This document shows positions 27,725 through 35,407 of a DNA stretch of 40,862 bases, piece by piece. The translations under genes were made by a program, and so were the position numbers. The stretch spans positions 1-40,862 of the forward strand of contig SWDO01000004.1 in NCBI GenBank assembly GCA_005116895.1. The letters are read 5' to 3'. The DNA comes from Nitrospira sp. GTDB lineage: Bacteria; Nitrospirota; Nitrospiria; Nitrospirales; Nitrospiraceae. The stretch's first letter is position 1. Each line of letters begins with the position of its first letter. The notes below the pieces were generated by a model. That model searched no databases. It worked only from the letters and a program-made list of their open reading frames with translations, and was not told the DNA's origin.

Positions 27725-28534
27725 ATGCTTCATGACCACCCGTCCCACGACATTCTGCTCGACACGGCGATTGCCGCCGGCAAAGAAGCTGGCGCCCTCC
27801 TCCGGACCTATGCAAGTTCTGGGTTCCGCATCGAGTATAAGAATCCAATCAATCTGGTGACGGACGCGGACCGTGCCGCTGAACAGTGTATCATCGACCA
27901 TATCCGGGCTCGCTTCCCCACCCATCGATTCCTGGCTGAAGAGCGTGGCCGTATTGAGGAGGCCCCGTCACCCTATCTCTGGGTCATCGACCCACTCGAC
28001 GGAACCACGAATTTTGCCCACGGCTACCCCACCTACTGCGTCTCTATCGGACTTGAGTATGAGGGGCGCTGTATTCTTGGCGTGATTGTTGACCCCTCAC
28101 GAGATGAACTCTTCACAGCTATTGAACATCGTGGCGCTCGGTTGAACGGTCACCCCATCCACGTATCCAAGACGGCAACGCTCGACAGCAGCCTGCTGGT
28201 GACAGGCTTCGCGTACGACATCCGAGACACACCGCGCAACAACCTGGATCATTTTGCTAGGTTTGCACTCAAAGCACAGGGACTTCGGCGAACAGGCTCT
28301 GCGGCATTAGATCTCTGCTATGTGGCAGCAGGACGCTTCGACGGGTTCTGGGAAGTCCAGCTCAATCCTTGGGATATGGCGGCTGGATCAGTCATTGTAA
28401 AAGAAGCCGGTGGACGGCTGACCGATTTCAGCGGAAAGGATCTCTCCATCTACGGACAAGAGCTTGTCGCGAGCAATGAACAAATCCACGAGGCGATGCT
28501 CCAGGTTCTCCAGCAAGATACTCCACGGACATGA
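27725..28534 (+). CDS. suhB: Inositol monophosphatase family protein (SuhB-like)
   Basis: From ATG 27725 the protein is 269 residues, normal for the family. Metal and substrate motifs are the Glu of LAEERG, WVIDPLDGTTNFAHGYPTYCVSIG (the DPxDGTxNF signature) and NPWDMAAGSVIVKEAGG near residue 220. The enzyme dephosphorylates inositol phosphates or related sugar phosphates with magnesium; SuhB members also affect rRNA antitermination. Starts further upstream (27617, 27695) would lie at or before the -10 box at 27708, and the family's first helix begins at HDILLDTAIAAGKEAG, so 27725 is preferred. Confidence 0.9.
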   Translation: MLHDHPSHDILLDTAIAAGKEAGALLRTYASSGFRIEYKNPINLVTDADRAAEQCIIDHIRARFPTHRFLAEERGRIEEAPSPYLWVIDPLDGTTNFAHGYPTYCVSIGLEYEGRCILGVIVDPSRDELFTAIEHRGARLNGHPIHVSKTATLDSSLLVTGFAYDIRDTPRNNLDHFARFALKAQGLRRTGSAALDLCYVAAGRFDGFWEVQLNPWDMAAGSVIVKEAGGRLTDFSGKDLSIYGQELVASNEQIHEAMLQVLQQDTPRT

Positions 28535-28629
28535 ACGCACAGAGGTGTACCTCGTGAAGCTCCCTGACCAATGTACAACAGGAGTGTGGATACGGTATGC
28601 TGTAAATATCGATCACCAGGGGTTTTCGC

Positions 28630-28911
28630 ATGGCGCGTGCCGTTCCTCCACCAGAACAACCGAGCAACAGTCTTTCCGGTGATCAGCCCGTTGATCCGGC
28701 CTGGGACGTAGAATTGCTCCGCGTGCTCGTCAGCCGGAAAGGAATACAAGTCGAAGCCCAATGGGCAATCCACCCTCAGTTGAAGCAGGACTTGCTGCCA
28801 GCCGAATGGCAGGAAGTGAAGGAACTCATGACGCAGGTGACCGACATCGTCGGTAATCGCTTCTCCGAAGCTCTGGCGAATGTCGAGCCTATCCCTCCGG
28901 GCCATGCCTGA
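28630..28911 (+). CDS. Hypothetical protein, 93 residues
   Basis: The ATG at 28630 opens a small soluble protein: a proline-rich N-terminus (MARAVPPPEQPSN), then a helical part with DVELLRVLVSRKGI and WQEVKELMTQVTDIVGNRFSEAL. I recognise no family. It lies 95 bp after suhB and 59 bp before the AhpD-like gene, all on the plus strand, so co-transcription is possible. A TATGCTGTAAAT stretch near 28597 might be its own promoter. Confidence 0.6.
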   Translation: MARAVPPPEQPSNSLSGDQPVDPAWDVELLRVLVSRKGIQVEAQWAIHPQLKQDLLPAEWQEVKELMTQVTDIVGNRFSEALANVEPIPPGHA

Positions 28912-28970
28912 TCGCGTCATCGCGCGACTGCTTTCTTCTCCACATCATCGAATCACAGGGGAGGTTCCTC

Positions 28971-29303
28971 ATGGACTCGTATTACCATTCGCATGATCTT
29001 GGCAAGTTTGCTGACATCGGCAAGGGCAACAAAACCCTGTGGGAAAAGTTCAAGAGCTACTACAACGCGGTGTTCACCGAGGGTGCGCTCACGGAGCGAG
29101 AGAAGGCGCTCATTGCCCTCGCCGTCGCCCATACCGTGCAATGTCCCTACTGCATCGACGCCTACACCCAGGCGTCACTGGAAAAGGGATCGAACGTGGA
29201 AGAAATGACCGAAGCCGTCCATGTCGCCTGCGCCATCCGCGGCGGGGCGTCACTGGTCCACGGTGTGCAGATGAGAAATGTGGCGGAGAAATTGTCGATG
29301 TAG
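28971..29303 (+). CDS. AhpD-like carboxymuconolactone decarboxylase family protein, arsenosugar-associated type
   Basis: The 110-residue protein has a redox CxxC (CPYCIDAY, about 59-66) in the AhpD fold and the following His within VHVACAIRGGASLVHGVQM. The opening (MDSYYHSHDLGKFADIGKGN) and GALTEREKALIALAVAH match, from memory, the subfamily named arsenosugar biosynthesis-associated peroxidase-like protein. That family usually neighbours the radical SAM protein ArsS. No arsS is in this window, so its role here is uncertain; alkylhydroperoxidase-type thiol chemistry is the general inference. A ribosome site AGGGGAGG lies upstream. The last 87 bases recur at 30155-30241. Confidence 0.85.
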   Translation: MDSYYHSHDLGKFADIGKGNKTLWEKFKSYYNAVFTEGALTEREKALIALAVAHTVQCPYCIDAYTQASLEKGSNVEEMTEAVHVACAIRGGASLVHGVQMRNVAEKLSM

Positions 29304-29334
29304 AAGCTCACTAAGAGCCATGTTGGCTTCCAAT

Positions 29335-29363
29335 ATGACAGCACGCTGTTTTCATGCTACGAT
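29335..29363 (+). promoter_or_regulatory. Promoter of the MNT/HEPN pair
   Basis: The -35 is ATGACA (29335-29340), followed by a 17-base spacer and then TACGAT (29358-29363) with the extended TG at 29355-29356. It fits a sigma-70 promoter 24 bases before the MNT start codon. Confidence 0.55.
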
Positions 29364-29386
29364 CCACACAGTGTCGGAGTAGCCTA

Positions 29387-29707
29387 ATGGTCTCGCAACA
29401 ACAAATCGAACAAGCTGTCCACCTACTGACGCAGGCCGTCCGTCCAGCGAAAATTATTCTATTCGGCTCCTACGCCCGCGGTGATGCCCGTCAAGATTCG
29501 GATGTCGACTTTCTCGTGGTAGAAGCGGCCGTCCCAAATCGTCGATCCGAAATGGCGAGATTACGAAACATCCTCAGGCCCTTACGCATTCCCGTGGATG
29601 TCATCGTCGCGTCAGAGACGGAGCTGACGGAGTGGGGTCATTTGCCAGGCCATATCCTCTACTGGGCGCTGAAAGAAGGCAAAGCGTTGCATGAAGCAAC
29701 CGCGTGA
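29387..29707 (+). CDS. MNT-type nucleotidyltransferase (antitoxin-like)
   Basis: From ATG 29387 (GGAG 7 bases upstream) the product is 106 residues. The core motif GSYARGDARQDSDVDFLVV carries the GS and the paired Asp residues that bind metal in minimal nucleotidyltransferases. Such proteins pair with HEPN proteins. In studied systems the MNT adenylylates the HEPN toxin to neutralise it. The downstream HEPN gene overlaps its end by 17 bp but is frameshifted, so this antitoxin may now be orphaned. Confidence 0.88.
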   Translation: MVSQQQIEQAVHLLTQAVRPAKIILFGSYARGDARQDSDVDFLVVEAAVPNRRSEMARLRNILRPLRIPVDVIVASETELTEWGHLPGHILYWALKEGKALHEATA

Positions 29708-30073
29708 TTTTGCGTTACTGTATCTGGCCCTCGCCGATCGCGACCTCAAAACCTGCCGGCAGCTTTGCGATATTCCTGACAGCGATGACGAAGCAATCGG
29801 CTTTCATGCGCAGCAGGCGATCGAAAATGTCTCAAAGCCATACTCGCCGGGAAAGCGATCCCATTCAGAAAAACCCACGACCTGATAGAACTAGTCGATC
29901 TCGTCAAAGATCGCCTGTTCCTCACGCCACCGCATATCGAGATGCTCGATCAGCTCAACCCGTTTGCAGTAACGTTTCGGTATGAATTCCTCGACCTCGA
30001 GCCTGTCAACCGGAGCCAGCTGCGTTCCGGAGTCGAAGCGATTCGGCGCTGGGCCGAACAGCAGATCGACTAA
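29691..30073 (+). pseudogene. HEPN-domain protein, frameshifted
   Basis: The frame from ATG 29691 reads HEPN-like sequence (FALLYLALADRDLKTCRQL, GFHAQQAIE) and then leaves the family at the A run 29824-29827, reaching a stop at 29885. The next frame continues perfectly as CLKAILAGKAIPFRKTHDLIELVDLV and on to a TAA at 30071-30073. Adding one A would restore a Lys codon and a protein of about 127 residues. Either the gene is dead or the assembly has lost a base in the homopolymer. The family resembles Pfam HEPN PF05168, which lacks the RX4-6H RNase motif. Confidence 0.8.
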
Positions 30074-30154
30074 CCTTCCACCAGAATCCCTTCACCCGAA
30101 TCCTGTTGAATGGTACGAGCAAGACCAAGAGGGCCTCTAGCCCGACCTGAAATC

Positions 30155-30241
30155 GTCCACGTCGCCTGTGCCATCCGCGGCGGGGCGTCACTCGTTCACG
30201 GCGTGCAGATGCGCAACGTGGCGGAGAAGTTGTCGATGTAG
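30155..30241 (+). pseudogene. Remnant of a second AhpD-like gene, 3' end only
   Basis: These 87 bases match the last 87 of the AhpD-like gene (29217-29303), with 9 differences by my count, all synonymous. Both encode VHVACAIRGGASLVHGVQMRN... to the stop. Sequence upstream of 30149 is unrelated, so only the gene end is present. The fragment lies just after the broken HEPN gene, so the MNT/HEPN module is bracketed by two copies of this gene end. Confidence 0.85.
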
Positions 30242-30298
30242 GAGGTGAGTTGACAGGTGTTTCATAGGAGGCGCTATGACTCAACTCCATCAAGTTGA

Positions 30299-30332
30299 GA
30301 TCAGCCAATAAGAGCTGATTGGGCTTTTTACA
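30299..30332 (+). terminator. Hairpin with T run
   Basis: ATCAGC and GCTGAT pair around an 8-base loop and are followed by TGGGCTTTTT. It lies downstream of a TAGGAGG-preceded 11-codon ORF (30276-30311). It probably ends transcription from the MNT/HEPN module before the convergent pair at 30.4-31.1 kb. Confidence 0.45.
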
Positions 30333-30372
30333 GTTAGCCCTGGTTCAACCGGCAAGGAGGATTCTTAATCCC

Positions 30373-30771
30373 TCATTTCAGGACTTCGTCTGGGAACAGC
30401 ACGGTGATGAGAGATCGTGCCTCTGGTAACAACGGTTTCACCTCTTCGAGTTCCAAACCGGTGCCACCCAGAGTCGGATACCGTTCAGCCATGTAGAAGG
30501 CAGAGGCATGTTCGCAGAGGCCACGAAACGGTCGAATCGCGTCATCATGGGCTGCAGCTTCATCAAGTAGGCTCTGCAACGTGTGCACCTTCTTCAGTTT
30601 CCAGCCTTTCCCCAAGAGATACGCCTTGAGAAATTTCTCCAAGGCCTGTTGAAGAAAGAGCCCCGCCCCTTCGGCATCTCCATCGACCAACATGACGTGA
30701 ATCCGATGCCAGTCCTGTCGTCCGACCACCCGCCAGTCTTCAGGGTATAACGAGTCACGGCGTGAGCTCAC
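30373..30771 (-). CDS. HEPN-domain protein
   Basis: The 132-residue helical protein has LFLQQALEKFLKAYLLGKGWKLKKVHTLQSLLDEA (about 38-72) and AFYMAERYP (about 91-99), the core of the PF05168 HEPN family. No RX4-6H RNase motif is evident. It overlaps the upstream MNT gene by 4 bp and forms an intact MNT-HEPN pair. Such pairs act as toxin-antitoxin or stress modules, and the activity of this one is not known. It runs toward the other, broken pair. Confidence 0.85.
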   Translation of the reverse strand: MSSRRDSLYPEDWRVVGRQDWHRIHVMLVDGDAEGAGLFLQQALEKFLKAYLLGKGWKLKKVHTLQSLLDEAAAHDDAIRPFRGLCEHASAFYMAERYPTLGGTGLELEEVKPLLPEARSLITVLFPDEVLK

Positions 30772-31100
30772 AAGTCCACCCCTGTCCCCACCACCTCCGC
30801 AATAAATTGATCGCCGCGGTCTAACCGGGCCTGCAATTCCTGTGGGCTCAGGACAATCGGCGCCAACGGCAACCCATAGCTGATTTCGCGCACAACGCGA
30901 AGCACCGAGGCCGAACGCTCGTAAAAACGCTCGCCGGTGTCGGCGATCACCAGCAGATCGATATCACTATGCTCAGTAGCTGTGTCGTGTGCCATCGACC
31001 CAAAGAGAATGACACGCACAGCACCGTAAGTGTGGCGCAAGCGATCTGCAATGGTTTTAAGCCGCTCCCTATCGAGGGTCGTAGAAATCGACGGGGCCAT
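30768..31100 (-). CDS. MNT-type nucleotidyltransferase
   Basis: The 110-residue protein has GSMAHDTATEHSDIDLLVI (about 48-66) with the metal-binding Asp pair and the preceding GAVRVILF strand. It starts at ATG 31100 behind AAGGAGATAGT. It is the first gene of a two-gene operon with the HEPN gene. It is a different lineage from the MNT at 29.4 kb (GSMAHDTATEHSD against GSYARGDARQDSD), so this is not a local duplication. Confidence 0.88.
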   Translation of the reverse strand: MAPSISTTLDRERLKTIADRLRHTYGAVRVILFGSMAHDTATEHSDIDLLVIADTGERFYERSASVLRVVREISYGLPLAPIVLSPQELQARLDRGDQFIAEVVGTGVDL

Positions 31101-31335
31101 ACTATCTCCTTCGTTTATCCATTTGTCTTCCTGAGCGGACGAAACACCGAGTGCCTTAGCCAGGATGCTTCTTCACGCCACTAGCTGCACCTCGGTCTCA
31201 GGGGTACCCAGTCTCGTGTAGCAAGTACCTTGAGAACATATTAGTGCGCAACAGCAAACGCCTGCAACCGGATAGCAATTTTCCACTCATAAGGGGCTCA
31301 GCACGAGCGGATTTTGGGATGGTCTTGGATGAGGG

Positions 31336-33186
31336 CTACAAATACGGATTCTCTGGAATCGCCAGCGTAAAATATTTTCCCCGCTCTTCGTACAAGACCC
31401 GCTGTGCAGTGAGGTCGTTGAGAATGGGTTGGAGGATCGCATTACTGCAATCGGTTCGACCTGCTACGACTGCTCGAATCTGCTCCACCGTCTTTGCCGA
31501 TTCATTACAGACCTCAATCACCAATGACGCCAAGCCTTCATACCGTCGACGTGTCGGCGCCTTCGGATTCCGGCCGTCGTAGATGGTTACATAGTTCGGA
31601 GCCTTCGAGTAGTACAGAAACGGTCGATCGCCGGACTTATGCATCCGCTGCCAGTGTTCAATCGAAGCGACCAACTCTTGATACAGATGGGGATCGACGG
31701 GCCAGTGGTCGAGTTCGTATTCGAAATCATAGGCGATCTTGTTCAAATCGACCTGCCGTGCGTCATAGACATACTCGTACGCCATTCCCGGCCCGGTGAT
31801 GCGGATCCCATACTCGTGCGGCCTGGTGAAATAGGGGCTGAAACGCTGCAGCCAAAACTTGCCGGTGGCTTCGGGCGGCTGCAGATGGAGCAGCGAGGGA
31901 ATCAGCTCAAGTTGGCGCTGATAGTCCTCGTTGGTCTCACCGGGAAATCCCAACAAGATATTCCACGACACCATTACATGATAATAGAGGCTCCACTTGA
32001 GGCAGCCGATGTTCTGCATCGGCGTGACGCCCTTATCCATAGCGCGCAGCTGGTTCACACTCAGGCTTTCCAGCCCCGGCTGCATGCACTTCACCCCACC
32101 GGCAGCCAAGGTTTTGATCTGTCGCTTCTGCAAATTGCTCTTGGTTTCGATGAACACATCTAGATCGCAATGGTCCTCTGCCAGCTTGCCAAAGAGATTC
32201 TCGATGTACCCCATATCGATGATGTTATCAACCAAGCGAAACCGGACTGCGTCGTAACGTTGGGAGAGATCGGCGATTTCTTTCAATACCTGCCCAGGTG
32301 CTTTGGCCCGGAACTTCATGCTCTGCGCATTGAGGCCGCAAAAGGTACAATGATGTTTCTCTCCCCACCAACAGCCACGAGAGCCCTCGTACAAGAGGAT
32401 TCGATCAAGTCCCTGCGCCGTGTGACCGAGTTCCGAAAGTAGCTGATAGTAGTCGTCATAATCGGGCGGACCGCTCTTCGCAAAATCGGAGAAGAGTGAT
32501 TCATTCGGTGTGAGCATGATCTCGTCGCCCTGGCGGTACGTCACACCGTTGGGATAGTCCTCTGTCTTGCCGGCCAGAACCTGGCGAACCAATGGCAAGA
32601 AACTTTCTTCTCCCTCCCCGACCACCACGTGATCGATGAAAGGGAACGCTCTGAAATGTTCAAGCCCCATCTCACCGTCGAAGTTGGCTCCGCCGAAGAC
32701 GATCGTCACGTCGGGGTACAGATCCTTGATGAGCTTGGCCATCGTCAGGCTCGCGACGTTCTGATCGAACGTCGAGGTAAACCCGACCAGCTTGTACTGT
32801 CCCCAATCGATGGCGGTGAGGGCCCAGGTGAGAAATTGCGGTGCGATGCGAGTCGCCATTTCTTCGAAGTAGCCAATCGGTTTGCCACACTCTTGGGACA
32901 GCTGTTCGAAGACCGGCTTGAATATGCGTGGGTACTCCTCGCGTTTCGGATTGTCTTGAAACAGGAGGGAGGAAAAGAGCCACTCACCGAAGAGTGCGCG
33001 CTTCTCGCAAATGCTTTCGTGTAACTCCACGCCGATCAGGTGGGCAAAGCGGACGTTCAGATGATGACAATCAACGGGAATGCCGTTGGCTTTCAGAAGC
33101 GTGGAGAGGGTGCCGAGTTGAATTGATGGGTACTTGGCGTAGCTGAAGGGCATGTTGACGAGCGCAACTCTCGTTTCATCGCTCAT
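31336..33186 (-). CDS. B12-binding radical SAM protein, RiPP-maturation type 1
   Basis: The 616-residue protein has an N-terminal cobalamin-binding domain (about 5-220; VALVNMPF, FGGANFDGEMG, VVGEGEESF) and a radical SAM domain. Its cysteines are GSRGCWWGEKHHCTFCGLN (about 270-288, the CxxxxxxxCxxC spacing seen in this family rather than plain CxxxCxxC). GFPGETNEDY follows, and a C-terminal domain (about 540-616) looks winged-helix-like. The sequence matches, from memory, the RiPP maturation radical SAM protein 1 group. I find no precursor peptide, export gene or protease beside it. The start ATG is at 33186. Substrate unknown. Confidence 0.88.
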   Translation of the reverse strand: MSDETRVALVNMPFSYAKYPSIQLGTLSTLLKANGIPVDCHHLNVRFAHLIGVELHESICEKRALFGEWLFSSLLFQDNPKREEYPRIFKPVFEQLSQECGKPIGYFEEMATRIAPQFLTWALTAIDWGQYKLVGFTSTFDQNVASLTMAKLIKDLYPDVTIVFGGANFDGEMGLEHFRAFPFIDHVVVGEGEESFLPLVRQVLAGKTEDYPNGVTYRQGDEIMLTPNESLFSDFAKSGPPDYDDYYQLLSELGHTAQGLDRILLYEGSRGCWWGEKHHCTFCGLNAQSMKFRAKAPGQVLKEIADLSQRYDAVRFRLVDNIIDMGYIENLFGKLAEDHCDLDVFIETKSNLQKRQIKTLAAGGVKCMQPGLESLSVNQLRAMDKGVTPMQNIGCLKWSLYYHVMVSWNILLGFPGETNEDYQRQLELIPSLLHLQPPEATGKFWLQRFSPYFTRPHEYGIRITGPGMAYEYVYDARQVDLNKIAYDFEYELDHWPVDPHLYQELVASIEHWQRMHKSGDRPFLYYSKAPNYVTIYDGRNPKAPTRRRYEGLASLVIEVCNESAKTVEQIRAVVAGRTDCSNAILQPILNDLTAQRVLYEERGKYFTLAIPENPYL

Positions 33187-33244
33187 CTAATGCCTCGCGT
33201 GGTTATTAAAAGCTCCCGATGAACTTGCAGTACGACAGGCCGGA

Positions 33245-33592
33245 CTAGGCTCCTGCCTTGAACGGTTCAAATTCCCTGTCCGCCTTGGCCGCTAGATAAA
33301 AATCACTCTCGGTCAGGCCGTTGATCTTGTGTGTCCAAATTTCAACTTTGCACTTCCCCCAAGCCAAATACAGATCAGGATGATGGCCTTCAGCCTCTGC
33401 AATCGCCCCAACCTTGTTCACATAGGCCAAGGCCTGTGCAAAATCAGGGAAGGTAAAGAGCCGTTCGAGATGCCCCTGCCCGTTAAGCGACCACCCACGG
33501 CCAAGTTCTTTGAGTAAAGTTTGCGCACGATCATTCGCCACCGGTGGCACTCCACCACGGCACGGAATACATTTATTATCGGCCAGACCCAT
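33245..33592 (-). CDS. phhB: 4a-hydroxytetrahydrobiopterin dehydratase (PCD/DCoH)
   Basis: The start is ATG 33592, behind GGAGG; an earlier in-frame start at 33604 adds four residues that overlap the ribosome site. The 115-residue product has the EAEGHHPDLYLAWGKCKVEIWTH core with the catalytic His pair and the Asp/Trp that follow. An N-terminal extension carries CIPCRGG. It dehydrates 4a-hydroxy-pterin during aromatic hydroxylation, but many bacterial copies serve other pterin roles. No phenylalanine hydroxylase is in view. Confidence 0.92.
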   Translation of the reverse strand: MGLADNKCIPCRGGVPPVANDRAQTLLKELGRGWSLNGQGHLERLFTFPDFAQALAYVNKVGAIAEAEGHHPDLYLAWGKCKVEIWTHKINGLTESDFYLAAKADREFEPFKAGA

Positions 33593-33665
33593 GACAACCT
33601 CCATGTCTTCACAATTGAGAGAGATATTCTAAATGGGGGCGAAGCGGAAGGGCAAGGTGGGAAAC

Positions 33666-34994
33666 TTATTGCTCTTTTCGGATATCTTCCACGCAACGAA
33701 AACCTCTGCTGGACATTCCCTCGTCTGCGCTTCCGTACATGCGAATCTGATAATCGAGATTGCCGACAGCATCACGAATGCCGAGCGCCTGAAGACTTCC
33801 CCGGATCACCTTTCGCGTCTGGTCCTCCGGCGGCGTGGGGTTCCATCGGGCCTCTTGGTACGTGGTAGCCGTCCACTCGTAGACCTGGTCATTCAGGATC
33901 CGGCCCTGCGTGTCACGGGCCGCCTTCTCCCATTCATCTTCTGTCGGCAGCCGCTTGCGGGCCCATCGGCAGTAGGCGACGGCGTCGTGCCACGTCACAT
34001 CTTCCACTGACCCATCGGGATCGAGCGACGCGCCGTCTTCCATCAGTGCAGCGGGAGGCATCGCGCCTGTCGCGTCGACGAATCGCCGATAGCGCGCATT
34101 CGTGACCAGCGTTTTCTCGACATACAGGTCGTCCGCTAGATACATAGATCGCGCGGGACCCTGAACCTCCTCTGCCCTCCCTCCCATGAAAACCTCCACC
34201 ATCTTGGTCGGAATCCGCCCAGACCGAATGAGGACCATCGGAACGCCATCGGCACTAATCTTTTCTTGAGCCATCATCGAGTCGCTGGCACGGGGCTCGA
34301 TCCGCCACCCCGCCAAGGCCACGGCCACAATCGAAGCCGGCACGGCATAGCCTAGACGACCCCGCGTTTCGCTCACAATGCCGATCATCTGCCCGTTCAG
34401 TAACAGTGGTCCACCGGAATGGCCTTCCTCCACCAGAGCCTGAAACGCAAGGGTCGGCCCGTTCATCCCGCTGAGGCTTCCCGTGGAAACAGTCCAGGGA
34501 GGCAACGTCCGAGGAAAACCGATAAACGTGATCACCTCGCCGCCGACAACCTTCGTTGTCAGATCCAGCGGCAGCGCTACGACGCCGTCTGGAATCGGCC
34601 TAGCCACACGCAGGGCGGCGAGCCCTTGTGGATCTCCGCCTTCAATCCCAACCACTTGCGCTACGAACGGTTGTTGCGGCTGGGAAGAGAACGTCATCGT
34701 GGGCTTGGGATCTCCTTCCACCACATGCGCCGCCGTGACGATGAACAGGGCCTCTTTGTCTACGCGCACAACCACGCCGGAGCCGACTCGATTTTTACCG
34801 TCCACCTGCGCAGTAATCTTCACAACCCCCTTCTCGACCTGCACAATGTCCTGAGCCCAGGCCACATCGCAAAGGCACAACAGCACCAACACCACTCCAA
34901 AAAGAAAGCAGGCATGCAGCCACCCGCATTGTGCACGGAGGATAACACTGGCGTGTCTGAAGAAATCAGATATTCCAGGTGTTGAACCTCTCAT
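33666..34994 (-). CDS. Trypsin-like/FGE-fold fusion protein, DGR neighbour
   Basis: The 442-residue secreted protein has a signal peptide (hydrophobic 25-47, cleavage after AWA). A trypsin-like domain (about 50-230) carries His90 (TAAHVV) and Ser193 (GHSGGP), and a shortened FGE-sulfatase/C-lectin domain (about 250-435) has AYCRWARKRLPTEDEWEKAA, YEWTATTY and the ending RGFRCVED. At the usual Asp position the motif reads QGLAAL, with Gly124 where Asp is expected. It is the closest architectural relative of the DGR target, yet its end has no similarity to TR. It begins 210 bp after TR on the same strand, so TR-containing transcripts may run into it. Confidence 0.85.
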   Translation of the reverse strand: MRGSTPGISDFFRHASVILRAQCGWLHACFLFGVVLVLLCLCDVAWAQDIVQVEKGVVKITAQVDGKNRVGSGVVVRVDKEALFIVTAAHVVEGDPKPTMTFSSQPQQPFVAQVVGIEGGDPQGLAALRVARPIPDGVVALPLDLTTKVVGGEVITFIGFPRTLPPWTVSTGSLSGMNGPTLAFQALVEEGHSGGPLLLNGQMIGIVSETRGRLGYAVPASIVAVALAGWRIEPRASDSMMAQEKISADGVPMVLIRSGRIPTKMVEVFMGGRAEEVQGPARSMYLADDLYVEKTLVTNARYRRFVDATGAMPPAALMEDGASLDPDGSVEDVTWHDAVAYCRWARKRLPTEDEWEKAARDTQGRILNDQVYEWTATTYQEARWNPTPPEDQTRKVIRGSLQALGIRDAVGNLDYQIRMYGSADEGMSSRGFRCVEDIRKEQ

Positions 34995-35204
34995 GAAATT
35001 GTCCCTCGTTGTATCAGCTCACCATTGCACCCGACTTCGGGCCGGCCCTGGACCAGGAGTGGGGTCACTTGGCCGGACCGAAATGCAGGCAGTGCGTTCT
35101 TCGGCTGTTGGCGGCTACGCCAAGCAGCCCGGGATCGGCCTGGACGCCCAACGGCACACTCCGAATCTTCCCAGTGAAGGTCCGGACTCCGGCCATCGAG
35201 CAGG
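34995..35204 (-). other. Post-TR spacer, candidate Sp region of the DGR
   Basis: This 210-bp stretch lies 3' of TR on the minus strand and before the next gene. In the Bordetella DGR a spacer of similar position folds and supplies the priming site for cDNA synthesis with Avd and RT. Nothing here codes. No strong hairpin is obvious by eye. The assignment is by position. Confidence 0.4.
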
Positions 35205-35319
35205 CGTCTTGGGCACATCGGAACCCAATATTGTCGTTCCGATTCGTCGGTGTGTTCCTGTTCCGGTTTGCAGATCGCACGTTGTCCGGTTCATTGTTCC
35301 AGGACCCACCACGGAGCAT
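35205..35319 (-). repeat. DGR template repeat (TR)
   Basis: This 115-bp repeat aligns gap-free to the VR at 36911-37025. All 13 mismatches fall at coding-strand adenines of this copy. If translated in the VR frame it reads [20 protein letters not shown] and onward, with nine AAY Asn codons that can be diversified. It lies 88 bp past the RT stop and does not appear to be a gene itself, although an 84-codon frame (35065-35319) covers it. Confidence 0.95.
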
Positions 35320-35407
35320 AAAAATCGACCGACCCCGTATGGCTGAGAGACCCCAGCCACGTCCTTATCAGCTGTCTACCCCGTCGCTCGCCAGAGGCAT
35401 GCTCCCA

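Noticed and set aside
30276..30311. An 11-codon ORF with a good TAGGAGG site
   Set aside because: It is too short to support as a gene and runs straight into a terminator hairpin; it may be a leader or the start of a lost gene.
30321..30365. Possible tRNA T-arm (GGTTCAACC)
   Set aside because: No acceptor or anticodon arms can be formed around it. No tRNA or rRNA is seen anywhere in the window.
33666..33800. A VR at the 3' end of the neighbouring trypsin/FGE gene
   Set aside because: Only the GFRC motif is shared; there is no nucleotide alignment to TR.
35065..35319. An 84-codon ORF beginning MLRGGSWNN as a gene
   Set aside because: It is the TR read in the VR frame plus spacer; it has no ribosome site and no domain of its own.
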